From positions 4,402,001-4,466,000 of the forward strand of contig NZ_CP133771.1 in assembly GCF_031348265.1 (NCBI RefSeq): a stretch of DNA of 64,000 bases. Direction: 5' to 3'. Positions 26,863 to 35,833 of the stretch are shown here, piece after piece. The translations under genes were made by a program, and so were the position numbers. The notes under the pieces were generated by a model. It was not told where the DNA came from. It made no database searches and saw nothing but the letters and a program-made list of their open reading frames with translations. How positions within the stretch are numbered: the stretch's first letter is position 1; every line of letters begins with the position of its first letter. Source of the DNA: Streptomyces collinus (GTDB taxonomy: Bacteria; Actinomycetota; Actinomycetes; Streptomycetales; Streptomycetaceae).

Positions 26863-26888
26863 GGAATGCGCGCCCCTTAGGATCCGTT
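26863..26888 (+). promoter_or_regulatory. SigR-type promoter of trxB
   Basis: GGAAT (26863-26867), an 18-base spacer and GTT (26886-26888) match the SigR (thiol-stress) consensus exactly. SigR control of trxBA is established in S. coelicolor. The GTG start lies about 70 bases downstream. Confidence 0.8.
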
Positions 26889-26958
26889 GGGTGGGGTGAG
26901 AGGTCATAGAGAACTCGCACCGCTCGACCGACGCAGTCCAGAGACGAGGAAACAAGCC

Positions 26959-27927
26959 GTGAGCGACGTCCGTAACGTGATCATCATCGGCTCCGGGCCC
27001 GCCGGCTACACGGCGGCGCTCTACACCGCGCGCGCGTCGCTGAAGCCGCTGGTGTTCGAGGGTGCCGTCACCGCTGGTGGCGCGCTCATGAACACCACGG
27101 ACGTCGAGAACTTCCCGGGCTTCCGGGACGGCATCATGGGCCCTGATCTCATGGACAACATGCGCGCCCAGGCGGAGCGCTTCGGAGCCGAGCTCGTCCC
27201 GGACGACATCGTGGCCGTCGATCTGAGCGGTGAGATCAAGACCGTCACGGACACGGCCGGCACCGTCCACCAGGCCAAGGCCGTCATCGTCACCACCGGC
27301 TCGCAGCACCGCAAGCTGGGTCTGCCGAACGAGGACGCGCTCTCCGGCCGTGGCGTGTCGTGGTGCGCCACCTGTGACGGGTTCTTCTTCAAGGACCAGG
27401 ACATCGCCGTGATCGGTGGTGGCGACACCGCGATGGAGGAGGCCACCTTCCTCTCGCGGTTCGCCAAGTCCGTGACCGTCGTCCACCGCCGCGACACCCT
27501 GCGCGCCTCCAAGGCCATGCAGGAGCGCGCCTTCGCCGACCCGAAGATCAACTTCGTGTGGGACAGCGAGGTCGCCGAGATCCAGGGCGACCCGAAGCTC
27601 TCGGGTCTGAAGCTGCGCAACCTCAAGACCGGTGAGATCTCGGACCTGCCGGTGACCGGGCTGTTCATCGCCATCGGCCACGACCCGCGCACCGAGCTCT
27701 TCAAGGGTCAGCTCGAGCTGGACGAAGAGGGCTACCTGAAGGTGGAAGCGCCGTCGACGCGCACGAACCTGACCGGCGTCTTCGGTGCCGGCGACGTGGT
27801 CGACCACACCTACCGTCAGGCGATCACCGCGGCCGGGACCGGCTGCTCCGCAGCTCTCGACGCCGAGCGCTACCTCGCCGCCCTGGCGGACGAGGAGCAG
27901 CCCGAGCCCGAGAAGACCTCTGTCTGA
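26959..27927 (+). CDS. trxB: Thioredoxin-disulfide reductase
   Basis: 322 residues. Transfers electrons from NADPH through FAD to thioredoxin. FAD-binding [20 protein letters not shown] at the start, the redox pair in [11 protein letters not shown] (about 135-145), the NADPH fold [16 protein letters not shown], and the second FAD site [16 protein letters not shown] are all present. GTG 26959 is chosen because it gives the usual N-terminus. The frame open to 26887 would start within the promoter. Followed after 45 bases by trxA, and both should share the SigR promoter. Confidence 0.96.
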   Translation: MSDVRNVIIIGSGPAGYTAALYTARASLKPLVFEGAVTAGGALMNTTDVENFPGFRDGIMGPDLMDNMRAQAERFGAELVPDDIVAVDLSGEIKTVTDTAGTVHQAKAVIVTTGSQHRKLGLPNEDALSGRGVSWCATCDGFFFKDQDIAVIGGGDTAMEEATFLSRFAKSVTVVHRRDTLRASKAMQERAFADPKINFVWDSEVAEIQGDPKLSGLKLRNLKTGEISDLPVTGLFIAIGHDPRTELFKGQLELDEEGYLKVEAPSTRTNLTGVFGAGDVVDHTYRQAITAAGTGCSAALDAERYLAALADEEQPEPEKTSV

Positions 27928-27972
27928 CCTCTCTCTACCCGCCCCACGCACCAACCAGTTAAGGAGCCCTCC

Positions 27973-28305
27973 GTGGCCGGCACCCTGAAGAACGTGACCG
28001 ACGACTCCTTCGAGCAGGACGTCCTGAAGAGCGACAAGCCTGTTCTGGTGGACTTCTGGGCCGCCTGGTGCGGTCCTTGCCGCCAGATCGCGCCGTCCCT
28101 CGAGGCCATCGCCTCCGAGTACGGCGACAAGATCGAGATCGTCAAGCTGAACATCGACGAGAACCCGGGTACGGCCGCCAAGTACGGCGTCATGTCCATC
28201 CCGACTCTGAACGTCTACCAGGGTGGCGAGGTCGCCAAGACCATCGTGGGCGCGAAGCCGAAGGCCGCGATCGTTCGCGACCTCGAGGAGTTCATCGCCG
28301 AGTGA
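27973..28305 (+). CDS. trxA: Thioredoxin
   Basis: 110 residues, normal length. Active site FWAAWCGPCRQIAPSL at about 28-43. Conserved cis-proline in SIPTLNVYQGGE. The cytoplasmic disulphide reductant used by ribonucleotide reductase and others, reduced by the upstream trxB product. GTG 27973 follows TTAAGGAGCCCTCC. Confidence 0.97.
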   Translation: MAGTLKNVTDDSFEQDVLKSDKPVLVDFWAAWCGPCRQIAPSLEAIASEYGDKIEIVKLNIDENPGTAAKYGVMSIPTLNVYQGGEVAKTIVGAKPKAAIVRDLEEFIAE

Positions 28306-28335
28306 ATCGGCTGAACCGTCGCACGGGCGATGCAT

Positions 28336-28349
28336 GTTTCACGTGAAAC
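28336..28349. other. parS: parS site (perfect)
   Basis: Exact palindrome just after trxA and one base before its terminator hairpin. Confidence 0.93.
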
Positions 28350-28350
28350 A

Positions 28351-28384
28351 CGAATGGGCCAACCCGGCAGGGTTGGCCCATTCG
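28351..28384. terminator. Bidirectional terminator between trxA and GNAT gene
   Basis: Perfect 15-bp stem (CGAATGGGCCAACCC and its complement) with a 4-base loop, between convergent genes. Confidence 0.8.
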
Positions 28385-28394
28385 TTTGGTTGCT

Positions 28395-29012
28395 CTACAG
28401 CGGCCGCAGGGCCGGCTCCTTCTGCACGGCACCCAGGAGCCGGTCCAGCGCCATCTCGACGTCTTCCTTCCAGGAGAGCGTCGACCTCAGTTCCAGCCTC
28501 AGCCGGGGATGGGCGGGGTGCTGGCGGACCGTCTTGAAGCCGACCGCCAGCAGATGATCGGCGGGCAGCACGCAGGCGGGTTCCTTCCAGCGCGCATCTC
28601 CGAAGGCCTCGATCGCCTTGAACCCGCGTCTTAGCAGATCCTTGGCGACCGTCTGCACCATCACCCGGCCCAGCCCCTGCCCTTGGTAGCCCGGCACGAT
28701 GAACGCGGTGATCAGCTGTACCGCATCAGGGGAGACGGGACTCGTGGGAAACGCCGTGGAGCGAGGGACATAGGCAGGCGGGGCGTAGAGCACGAAGCCC
28801 ACCGGCACGTCGTCGACATACACGACCCGTCCGCAGGATCCCCAGTCCAACAAAACCGCCGAGATCCAGGCTTCCTTCTCCGAAGCCGCTGTGCCCGCCT
28901 TTACCGCGGCCTCACCGCTGACTGGGTCGAGTTCCCAGAAGACACACGAGCGGCAACGCTTGGGCAGGTCCTGGAGGTTGTCCAGCGTGAGCGGTACGAG
29001 CCGGCGGCCCAT
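28395..29012 (-). CDS. GNAT-family N-acetyltransferase
   Basis: 205 residues. The acetyl-CoA site is visible as AFIVPGYQGQGLGRVMVQTV (about 108-127), following a strand pair (VVYVDDVPVGFVLYAPP). Before it is an unusual CRSCVFWELDP segment with two cysteines near residue 20. The orthologue is SCO3888, next to parB in all Streptomyces I recall. The acceptor substrate is unknown. A possible small frame overlaps its 5' end. Confidence 0.85.
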   Translation of the reverse strand: MGRRLVPLTLDNLQDLPKRCRSCVFWELDPVSGEAAVKAGTAASEKEAWISAVLLDWGSCGRVVYVDDVPVGFVLYAPPAYVPRSTAFPTSPVSPDAVQLITAFIVPGYQGQGLGRVMVQTVAKDLLRRGFKAIEAFGDARWKEPACVLPADHLLAVGFKTVRQHPAHPRLRLELRSTLSWKEDVEMALDRLLGAVQKEPALRPL

Positions 29013-29161
29013 GAAGGCTGATCCTCGCTTCCTTCGCCAGCCGCCGCATCGCGGGCGGCTGTCAGAGCGCTCCGTTCCCTGAGGAGACTGCCGATGAACC
29101 CACCGACCGCTCCCAGCCCCAAACCGGTGCTCACCAGTCCGGTGCGGCTCATGGTTCGCAT
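28901..29161 (-). CDS. Possible small membrane protein overlapping the GNAT gene start
   Basis: An 86-codon frame beginning MRTMSRTGLVSTGLGLGAVG, with a hydrophobic stretch to about residue 26 followed by LLRERSALTAARDA. The ATG at 29161 has GGGAGGCAGGGGCC before it. It runs 112 bases into the GNAT gene in another frame, and that second half reads like out-of-frame noise. It may be a true short gene or a chance frame. The first half is the only part with any support. Confidence 0.3.
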   Translation of the reverse strand: MRTMSRTGLVSTGLGLGAVGGFIGSLLRERSALTAARDAAAGEGSEDQPSWAAGSYRSRWTTSRTCPSVAARVSSGNSTQSAVRPR

Positions 29162-29336
29162 GGCCCCTGCCTCCCTCTCAGAGGTGCTGCCAAGTGGCTG
29201 CGCCGTACCCCAACGCATCGTATCGACGATGCGATTCCATCGATACCGCCAGAAAGGAAAGAACGAGCCACGTTCCGGCACACACCGGACACGGCCCGCT
29301 CTGTCTCCTGCACAGCAGATGCTCCTTGCCGGAGGC
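29162..29336. other. Intergenic stretch between GNAT and parB genes
   Basis: The gap between annotated genes is 29013-29336. Apart from the weak small frame above, I see a run of lower-GC sequence around 29215-29260 that may hold the GNAT promoter, and no repeat or RNA gene. Confidence 0.4.
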
Positions 29337-30437
29337 TCAGGACTCGCTCTCCTCGGGGTCGCCCTCCAGGAGACCCTTCTGGAGGACCGGCCCTTCGCCA
29401 GGGGCGAGTGAGCCGAGGATCCGCTCAAGATCCTCCATCGAAGCGAACTCGACGGTGATCTTGCCCTTCTTCTGCCCCAGGTCGACCTTCACGCGTGTCT
29501 CGAAGCGGTCGGACAGCCGCGTGGCGAGGTCGGACAGGGCGGGAGAGACCCGGGCACCGGCACGCGGGCCCTTGGACTTCTGAGCCTTCTGGGGCCGCGA
29601 CCCCATCAGGGTCACGATCTCCTCGACGGCCCGCACCGAGAGGCCTTCGGCCACGATGCGGTGGGCCAGCCGGTCCTGCTCCTCCGAGTCCTCGACGGAG
29701 ATCAGTGCCCGGGCGTGGCCCGCGGAGAGCACCCCGGCGGCGACCCGGCGCTGCACGGCCGGCGAGAGCTTCAGCAGACGCAGGGTGTTGGAGACCTGCG
29801 GCCGGGACCGGCCGATGCGGTCGGCCAGCTGGTCGTGGGTGCAGCTGAAGTCCCTCAGCAGCTGGTCATAGGCTGCTGCCTCTTCCAGGGGGTTCAGCTG
29901 GGCGCGGTGCAGGTTCTCCAGGAGAGCGTCCAGAAGGAGCTTCTCGTCCTCCGTTGCCCGTACGATCGCCGGGATCGCCTCCAGACCCGCCTCACGGCAG
30001 GCGCGCCACCGACGCTCACCCATGATGAGCTCGTAGCGGGCGGGACCCACCTGCCGTACGACGACCGGCTGGAGGAGCCCCACTTCCTTGATGGAGGTGA
30101 TGAGCTCGTGCAGCGCGTCCTCGTCGAATACCTCACGCGGCTGGCGCGGGTTCGGCGTGATGGAGTCGAGCGGGATCTCGGCAAAGTGCGCGCCGATGGG
30201 CGCCGCAGGCGCGGCGGGAGCAGTCGGCTGCACCGACTCCTCTGTTTCACGTGAAACAGTCGGCAGCGTCGCTACCTTCGCCGCGGCCACCCCACGATCG
30301 TTCGGCAGGACAGGAACTGCCGCAGGGGATGAGGAAGCAGCGTTCCCCGCCGCAGCCTGAGCCACCGACTTCTCCGTCGGCGCAGCAGGGATCAGTGCGC
30401 CGAGACCACGGCCCAGCCCCCTTCGTCGCTCGCTCAC
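29337..30437 (-). CDS. parB: Chromosome partitioning protein ParB
   Basis: 366 residues. Binds parS and, using CTP, loads and spreads as a clamp around the origin. An N-terminal ParA-contact peptide ([14 protein letters not shown]), a disordered linker, the CTP-binding domain with [20 protein letters not shown] and [31 protein letters not shown], a helix-turn-helix ([20 protein letters not shown]) and a C-terminal dimer domain are all visible. Starts at GTG 30437, overlapping the parA stop by GTGA. Its own linker encodes a parS site. Confidence 0.97.
   Translation of the reverse strand: MSERRRGLGRGLGALIPAAPTEKSVAQAAAGNAASSSPAAVPVLPNDRGVAAAKVATLPTVSRETEESVQPTAPAAPAAPIGAHFAEIPLDSITPNPRQPREVFDEDALHELITSIKEVGLLQPVVVRQVGPARYELIMGERRWRACREAGLEAIPAIVRATEDEKLLLDALLENLHRAQLNPLEEAAAYDQLLRDFSCTHDQLADRIGRSRPQVSNTLRLLKLSPAVQRRVAAGVLSAGHARALISVEDSEEQDRLAHRIVAEGLSVRAVEEIVTLMGSRPQKAQKSKGPRAGARVSPALSDLATRLSDRFETRVKVDLGQKKGKITVEFASMEDLERILGSLAPGEGPVLQKGLLEGDPEESES
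30244..30257. other. parS: parS site (perfect, inside parB)
   Basis: Exact palindrome within parB. Codons read V-S-R-E-T in the linker. Confidence 0.93.
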
Positions 30438-31510
30438 TGAATGCCCTCCACCATGCTCGGGTCGTTCTGCTGTACGCCGATATGGGCGTGCGTCGCGTCA
30501 TAGCTGATGCCGACGCCCTTCAGCGCGATCTCTCGTGCCGCCTCAAGGTAGGAGAGGGCACCACTCGATCCAGGATCGTAAGTCAGTACCGTCTGCCCAT
30601 AACTCGGCGCCTCCGAGATGCGGACGGAGCGGGGAATGCTCGTCCGCAGCACCTCGTCACCGAAGTGGGTGCGCACCTCTTCCGCGACCTGGGACGCGAG
30701 CCGCGTCCGGCCGTCGTACATGGTGAGCAGGATGGTCGACACATGAAGGGCGGGGTTGAGGTGCCCCCGCACCAGGTCGACGTTGCGTAGCAGCTGCCCG
30801 AGGCCTTCCAGCGCGTAGTACTCGCACTGGATGGGGATCAGAACTTCCTGGCCCGCCACCAGCGCATTGACCGTCAGGAGACCGAGGGAGGGCGGGCAGT
30901 CGATGAGGATGTAGTCCAACGGCTGCTCGTATGCCTGGATCGCACGCTGAAGCCTGCTCTCCCGTGCCACCAGGGACACCAGCTCGATCTCCGCACCGGC
31001 GAGATCGATCGTGGCAGGAGCGCAGAAGAGGCCCTCGACGTCAGGAACCGGCTGGACCACCTCGGAGAGCGGCCTGCTGTCGACCAACACGTCGTAGATG
31101 GAAGGGACTTCGGCGTGGTGGTCGATCCCCAGCGCCGTGGACGCATTGCCCTGTGGGTCGAGGTCGACCACCAGGACCCGGCCACCGTGCAGCGCCAGGG
31201 AAGCGGCAAGGTTGACGGTCGTCGTTGTCTTGCCCACACCACCCTTCTGGTTGGCGACCACGATGATTCGGGTCTGCTCGGGCCGTGGCAGGCCCTCGCC
31301 GGCACGACCCAGAGCCTCCACCGCCAGTTGGGCGGCACGACCGATGGGAGTGTCGTCCATCGGAGGCGGTGTTTCACGTGAAACATCCGCCCCCATCGAC
31401 TCGGTACGGGGACCGGGGACCGGATCGGTCATCGGTCCCGCGATGTTGGCGTCGGACCGCAAGGATTCACTCTCCTCGACTTCAGGCTCGCAATGAACAG
31501 AGCCTCCCAT
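30434..31510 (-). CDS. parA: Chromosome partitioning ATPase ParA
   Basis: About 358 residues. The deviant Walker A motif [20 protein letters not shown] is near residue 85, with [17 protein letters not shown] and [18 protein letters not shown] after it. ParA dimers on the nucleoid or hyphal tip position ParB-parS complexes in segregation. The start is uncertain: the frame is open to 31684, but that start lies in a parS palindrome. ATG 31510 is preferred, and ATG 31432 would also keep the ATPase whole. A second parS lies in the N-terminal codons. It overlaps parB. Confidence 0.93.
   Translation of the reverse strand: MGGSVHCEPEVEESESLRSDANIAGPMTDPVPGPRTESMGADVSRETPPPMDDTPIGRAAQLAVEALGRAGEGLPRPEQTRIIVVANQKGGVGKTTTTVNLAASLALHGGRVLVVDLDPQGNASTALGIDHHAEVPSIYDVLVDSRPLSEVVQPVPDVEGLFCAPATIDLAGAEIELVSLVARESRLQRAIQAYEQPLDYILIDCPPSLGLLTVNALVAGQEVLIPIQCEYYALEGLGQLLRNVDLVRGHLNPALHVSTILLTMYDGRTRLASQVAEEVRTHFGDEVLRTSIPRSVRISEAPSYGQTVLTYDPGSSGALSYLEAAREIALKGVGISYDATHAHIGVQQNDPSMVEGIQ
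31371..31384. other. parS: parS site (perfect, inside parA)
   Basis: Exact palindrome in the N-terminal codons of parA, again read V-S-R-E-T. Confidence 0.93.
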
Positions 31511-31668
31511 GTCTTCGGGGTCGTGAACCAGTGAGGCCTGTCGTTCTGTGGAGAAATCCACCTCTGTGGATACCTCAGGTCCCTCATCGAGTGAACCAAG
31601 AGGCTTGCGGTCGCGGGGTTCGGCCGCGGCGCGGCCACGACTGATGATGCCGTGCAGCAGGGAGCGAC

Positions 31669-31682
31669 GTTTCACGTGAAAC
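31669..31682. other. parS: parS site (perfect, upstream of parA)
   Basis: Exact palindrome between rsmG and parA, so ParB bound here could affect the parAB promoter (inference). Confidence 0.93.
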
Positions 31683-31894
31683 ACGATGCACAGCTGCCGA
31701 GGCCGGACTGTCGCGACACTCCGGCTTGCATCGGTTTGGCAGCTTGTGTGGAGTACATCTCGCCGTCAGGACGGATCAGCGTCGCCAGAACGGATCAGCG
31801 CCCTCACGTCGGACCAGTACCGGAAAGCCGGCTCGCTGAGGAAGACCCGATCAGTTCAGGAAGACCGAAGAGGCGCCAGCGAATCCGGACCGAC

Positions 31895-32611
31895 TCAACG
31901 CCGTCGGCGCGTCCGCCCCGTGCGAGCCGCCTTGGCGCGCTTCGCGGCGAAGCGCACACCGCCGGGGCTCTCCCCGACCTCGACCCGCACGACGGTGGAC
32001 ATCGGATCCACCACGCCCTCACCCACATGCAGGATGGAGGTCTCCACCGCGCCCAGCTTGCTGAGCGCCGTCGACGCGCTCTTCAGCTCCTCTTCGGCAG
32101 TGTCACCCTTGAGCGCGAGCATCTCCCCGTACGGCCTCAGCAGCGGGATACCCCAGGTGGCGAGCCGGTCGAGCGGTGCGACAGCCCGGGCCGTCACCAC
32201 GTGGACCGGTTGGATCTTCCCCATGACCTCTTCGGCCCGGCCCCGCATGACGGTCACATGATCGAGACCGAGCAGCTCCACGACCTCGGTGAGGAAGTTG
32301 GTGCGCCGCAGCAGCGGCTCCAGGAGCGTGATCTTGAGGTCGGTGCGGACCAGCGCCAGCGGGATGCCGGGAAGACCGGCCCCGGAACCGACATCGCACA
32401 CCGTCACGCCGTCGGGCACGACCTCCGAGAGCACCGCGCAGTTCAGCAGGTGCCGCTCCCATAGGCGGGGCACCTCCCGCGGGCCGATGAGACCGCGCTT
32501 CACGCCCGCCTCGGCGAGCAGCTCGGCGTACCGCACCGCATCCGCGAAGCGATCACCGAATACCTCACGCGCCTGCTCGGGCGCGGGGGGAAGCTCCGCT
32601 GCCTCCGTCAC
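31895..32611 (-). CDS. rsmG: 16S rRNA (guanine-N7) methyltransferase RsmG (GidB)
   Basis: 238 residues. SAM-binding motif VTVCDVGSGAGLPGIPLALV (about 69-88), preceded by GPREVPRLWERHLLNCAVLS and followed by ITLLEPLLRRTNFLTEVVE. Methylates G527 of 16S rRNA. Loss of the enzyme gives low-level streptomycin resistance in many bacteria. The last 25 residues are rich in Arg and Lys. It lies between the jag gene and parA, as usual for origin regions. ATG 32611 is used. Confidence 0.96.
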   Translation of the reverse strand: MTEAAELPPAPEQAREVFGDRFADAVRYAELLAEAGVKRGLIGPREVPRLWERHLLNCAVLSEVVPDGVTVCDVGSGAGLPGIPLALVRTDLKITLLEPLLRRTNFLTEVVELLGLDHVTVMRGRAEEVMGKIQPVHVVTARAVAPLDRLATWGIPLLRPYGEMLALKGDTAEEELKSASTALSKLGAVETSILHVGEGVVDPMSTVVRVEVGESPGGVRFAAKRAKAARTGRTRRRR

Positions 32612-32690
32612 GGGGGACCGTCCTTCCGTACCGCGTCAGCGCACCCGGCGCCGACATCAGAACCACCAGAACTATCAGGCTGACAAAGTT

Positions 32691-32719
32691 CGGCCCCGCC
32701 TGCGCAACAGACGGGGCCG
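32691..32719 (-). terminator. Hairpin between khpB/jag and rsmG
   Basis: CGGCCCCG and CGGGGCCG with a 13-base loop. It may be a partial terminator or processing site in the run of genes. Confidence 0.45.
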
Positions 32720-32736
32720 GAGAACGTAGAGGCCGG

Positions 32737-33249
32737 TCAGGCGGGCAGCACGACGACGAAGCGCTGCGGCTCCTCGCCCTCGGACTCGCTGCGCAGACCC
32801 GCGGCCTTGACCGCGTCGTGCACGACCTTGCGCTCGAAGGGCGTCATCGGCTGCAGCTTGACGGCCTCACCGCTGCTCTTGGCCTCCGCGGCGGCCTTGG
32901 CGCCCAGCTCGGAGAGCTCCGAGCGCTTCTGCGCCCGGTAGCCGGCGATGTCCAGCATCAGGCGGCTGCGGTCACCGGTCTCCCGGTGCACGGCCAGACG
33001 AGTGAGCTCCTGGAGCGCCTCCAGCACCTCGCCGTCACGGCCGACCAGCTTCTGCAGATCACGGCCGCCCGCGTCGCTGATGATCGAGACGGAGGCGCGG
33101 TCGGCCTCGACGTCCATGTCGATGTCGCCGTCGAGGTCGGCGATGTCGAGCAGACCCTCCAGGTAGTCCGCAGCGATCTCGCCTTCCTGCTCCAGGCGAG
33201 TCAGGGTGTCTGCACCCTCGGCAGCGGCGGAGGTGGTGCCTTCCGTCAC
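32737..33249 (-). CDS. khpB: KhpB/Jag RNA-binding protein (KH and R3H domains)
   Basis: 170 residues. KH-type domain (residues about 60-95, GGRDLQKLVGRDGEVLEALQ) and R3H domain (MLDIAGYRAQKRSELSEL, then MTPFERKVVHDAVKAAGL). The N-terminal Jag domain found in Firmicutes is replaced by a short acidic stretch. Always next to yidC, the protein binds RNA and is linked to cell-wall growth in other bacteria. Begins 15 bases after yidC. Confidence 0.93.
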   Translation of the reverse strand: MTEGTTSAAAEGADTLTRLEQEGEIAADYLEGLLDIADLDGDIDMDVEADRASVSIISDAGGRDLQKLVGRDGEVLEALQELTRLAVHRETGDRSRLMLDIAGYRAQKRSELSELGAKAAAEAKSSGEAVKLQPMTPFERKVVHDAVKAAGLRSESEGEEPQRFVVVLPA

Positions 33250-33264
33250 GGGATGGACTCCTTC

Positions 33265-34554
33265 TTACTTCTTGGACGGGGACTTGGGCCGCTGCGGACC
33301 CTTGCGCTGTCCGGACTGGGCCTTGCTGCGGGTACCGCCGGTGGGCTTCGCGCCGCCCTTCTTGGCAGCGGCGGCGGGCTTGGCGTCCTCGGGCTCGTCG
33401 GACTTCGTGAGCGACGTCTTCGGCTCGTTCTCACCCGCTGCCTTGGCGCCGGCGGCTCCGCCGTGCTGACGCTGCGACTTGCTCTGCCGCTTCGGCTGCT
33501 GGCGCTTCGGAGCACCGGTGGCGGTGGTCGGCGTACCGTCCTCGGCCTCGGCCACTGCCACGGCGTCGCTCTTGATCACGGTGCCGTCGGCCTGGGCGGC
33601 GAGGTTGGCCTTGCTCAGACCATTGATGAACTTCCGCTCGAACTCGTTGCGGTCGCGGCCCTTGGCGACGATGGCCTTGACGATGGCCCGGTCGCGACGC
33701 TTGCCGACCTTGTCGTGCTGCGTGACGTGCTTGGTCAGGCGCTCCAGGTACTCGGCCTGGGCCTTGGAACCCGGGGTCGGGTTGTTGCGGATGACGTACA
33801 TCTGCTGCCCCATGGTCCACACGTTGGTGGTCAGCCAGTAGACGAGGACACCGACGGGGAAGTTGATGCCGAAGACGGCGAACATGACGGGGAAGACGTA
33901 CATCAGCATCTTCTGCTGCTGCATGAACGGCGTCTTCACCGTGGTGTCGACGTTCTTCGTCATCAGCTGGCGCTGGGTGAAGAACTGCGACGCCGACATC
34001 AGGACGATCATGATGGCAGTCACGACGCGGACGTCGGTGAGGGAGGACCCGAGGGCCTCGACCTTCTCGGCGCTGTCGGTGAACTTCGCCGCGAGTGGAG
34101 CACCGAAGATGTGGGCCTTCTGGGCGCTCTCCAGCAGACGCTCGTTGATCACACCGATGGTGTCGTTCGAGGCGATGCTGTTGAGCACGTGGTACAGGGC
34201 GAAGAAGAACGGGGACTGCGCCAGGATGGGAAGGCACGAGGAGAGCGGGTTGGTGCCCGTCTCCTTGTACAGCTTCATCATCTCTTCGGACTGACGCTGC
34301 TTGTCGTTCTTGTAGCGCTCCTGGATCTTCTTCATCTCGGGCTGGAGCGTCTGCATCGCCCGGGTCGCCTTGATCTGCTTCACGAAGAGCGGGATCAGGC
34401 AGATACGGATCAGGATCACCAGGGACACGATCGACAGGCCCCAGGCCCACCCGGTGTCAGGGCCGAAGAGGGCGCCGTACACCGAGTGGAACTGGACGAT
34501 GACCCAGGAGACGGGTGTGGTGATGAAGCTGAAGAGGCTGGCAATCGTGTCCAC
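33265..34554 (-). CDS. yidC: Membrane protein insertase YidC
   Basis: 429 residues with five hydrophobic segments and the Gram-positive-type start ([17 protein letters not shown]). Core parts are [20 protein letters not shown] (with the conserved Arg in the membrane groove), [20 protein letters not shown] and [20 protein letters not shown]. It inserts proteins into the membrane alone or with Sec. The last 130 residues are a Lys/Arg/Ala-rich tail, which may touch ribosomes. GTG 34554 starts three bases after the yidD stop. Confidence 0.95.
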   Translation of the reverse strand: MDTIASLFSFITTPVSWVIVQFHSVYGALFGPDTGWAWGLSIVSLVILIRICLIPLFVKQIKATRAMQTLQPEMKKIQERYKNDKQRQSEEMMKLYKETGTNPLSSCLPILAQSPFFFALYHVLNSIASNDTIGVINERLLESAQKAHIFGAPLAAKFTDSAEKVEALGSSLTDVRVVTAIMIVLMSASQFFTQRQLMTKNVDTTVKTPFMQQQKMLMYVFPVMFAVFGINFPVGVLVYWLTTNVWTMGQQMYVIRNNPTPGSKAQAEYLERLTKHVTQHDKVGKRRDRAIVKAIVAKGRDRNEFERKFINGLSKANLAAQADGTVIKSDAVAVAEAEDGTPTTATGAPKRQQPKRQSKSQRQHGGAAGAKAAGENEPKTSLTKSDEPEDAKPAAAAKKGGAKPTGGTRSKAQSGQRKGPQRPKSPSKK

Positions 34555-34557
34555 TAA

Positions 34558-34932
34558 TCATGCTCCTTGGGCATGGGACGGTGTCTCTGCGGCCGGGCTC
34601 GAAGGACTCGACGGACTTGTGGGAGAAGTCTGTCCCTCGGTGGCCGGTCCAGCGGCGGCGGGCCCGCCCTTGCGTGCACGCCACGCGTTACGCAGCATTT
34701 CGTGCCACCGCGGACGCTTGCGCGGCGGGACATGGTCCACACCGCCCAGCGACCACGGATTGCACCGCAGGATGCGCCATGCCGTGAGTGCCGTTCCCTT
34801 GATGGCACCATGCCGGTCGATGGCCGTGTAGCCGTAGTGGGAGCACGACGGGTAGTACTTGCAGACCGGCCCGAGCAGCGGACTGATCGTCCACTGGTAG
34901 AGCTTGATCAGAGCCAGCAGCGGGTACTTCAT
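34558..34932 (-). CDS. yidD: Membrane protein insertion efficiency factor YidD
   Basis: 124 residues. The conserved 75-residue core is whole: [40 protein letters not shown] and [16 protein letters not shown]. Helps YidC in membrane insertion. The last 45 residues are a Pro/Ser/Ala tail outside the usual family length. The ATG overlaps the rnpA stop by ATGA. Confidence 0.94.
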   Translation of the reverse strand: MKYPLLALIKLYQWTISPLLGPVCKYYPSCSHYGYTAIDRHGAIKGTALTAWRILRCNPWSLGGVDHVPPRKRPRWHEMLRNAWRARKGGPAAAGPATEGQTSPTSPSSPSSPAAETPSHAQGA

Positions 34933-35300
34933 CGCGCGCCCCCTCCCAGCAACCGCTGGAGAGCGGCATCCAGGTCTCGGGCCAGCTGTGCATGGTCGGC
35001 GTCGCCCGATCCGGGCAGCGCTCGTACGACTACCAGGCTACCGGGGGGCAGCTGGGCGACTCGCTCACGCATCAGATGGCGAAGCCTGCGCTTCACTTTG
35101 TTCCGCACGACCGCACCACCCACTGCCTTGCTCACGACGAAACCCGCACGCGTCGGGGGAGCGCTCTCCCCAGGCGCGTGCGGGTCCGTGGAACCGCTAC
35201 GTAGGTGGACGACGAGGAGCGGGCGTCCGGCCCGGCGTCCTCGGCGTACCGCGGTCGCGAAGTCCTCGCGCCGCCTCAGCCGATGCTCGGTAGGCAGCAC
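34929..35300 (-). CDS. rnpA: Ribonuclease P protein component
   Basis: 123 residues. Contains [20 protein letters not shown] with the RNR-type helix [11 protein letters not shown], and an N-terminal [18 protein letters not shown]. It assists the RNA subunit in cutting tRNA leaders. GTG 35300 begins the protein, 21 bases after rpmH. The RNA subunit gene is not in the window. Confidence 0.95.
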   Translation of the reverse strand: MLPTEHRLRRREDFATAVRRGRRAGRPLLVVHLRSGSTDPHAPGESAPPTRAGFVVSKAVGGAVVRNKVKRRLRHLMRERVAQLPPGSLVVVRALPGSGDADHAQLARDLDAALQRLLGGGAR

Positions 35301-35321
35301 GACGTCATGACCTGATCGAGA

Positions 35322-35459
35322 TCAGGCGGACAGGCTGGCGCGACCCTTGCTGCGGCGGTTCGCGAGAATCGCGCGACCGGCACGGGTACGCATCCGCAGG
35401 CGGAAGCCGTGGGTCTTCGCGCGACGACGGTTGTTCGGCTGGAAGGTGCGCTTGCTCAC
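35322..35459 (-). CDS. rpmH: 50S ribosomal protein L34
   Basis: 45 residues: [20 protein letters not shown] at the start and KGRASLSA at the end, the whole of L34. GTG 35459 has GGAG ten bases before it. First gene of the leftward rpmH-rnpA-yidD-yidC-jag operon, divergent from dnaA, a layout almost universal near bacterial origins. Confidence 0.96.
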   Translation of the reverse strand: MSKRTFQPNNRRRAKTHGFRLRMRTRAGRAILANRRSKGRASLSA

Positions 35460-35833
35460 TCGGGGGCTCCAGAAGAAATCGGTAGTTGCGGGGTGCCGTC
35501 CTGGCTGTCACCGTGCGCCCACGAGTAGCTCGCAGTTACGCCCGAGTGCACCGCTGACCGATCACCCAAATGATCTGTGCCCATCGGAGGCAGGCGGCAG
35601 CAGCCATCGACAACTCGACCTGGTTACGGTACGCGCGGCTACGCCATCCGGTCAAACCAGGAGCCGTCGGGAGACACTTGTCCACAGGCTGGGGACAACA
35701 ACTTGAACCCTACCGGCCGCCCTGACTACCGTGACGGAACTCCGATTCGTTCCCTTATCCCTGCCCCACCCGATTTACATCCCGAGCCGTCCCAGAACCA
35801 CACGTTCGTGGGACCTGTGAGAGAGCGTGCCCT
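35460..35833. promoter_or_regulatory. Divergent rpmH/dnaA control region
   Basis: 374 bases without a gene. Holds a pair of facing DnaA boxes, TTGTCCACA at 35678-35686 and TTGTCCCCA (minus strand) at 35690-35698, and a candidate dnaA promoter (TTGAAC 35703-35708, 18-base spacer, TACCGT 35727-35732). DnaA binding here would repress its own gene, as reported for Streptomyces. Confidence 0.65.

Noticed and set aside
31511-31684. Start codon MFHVKR for ParA
   Set aside because: Also an accident of parS sequence. The added 58 residues are low in quality, though this start cannot be ruled out fully.
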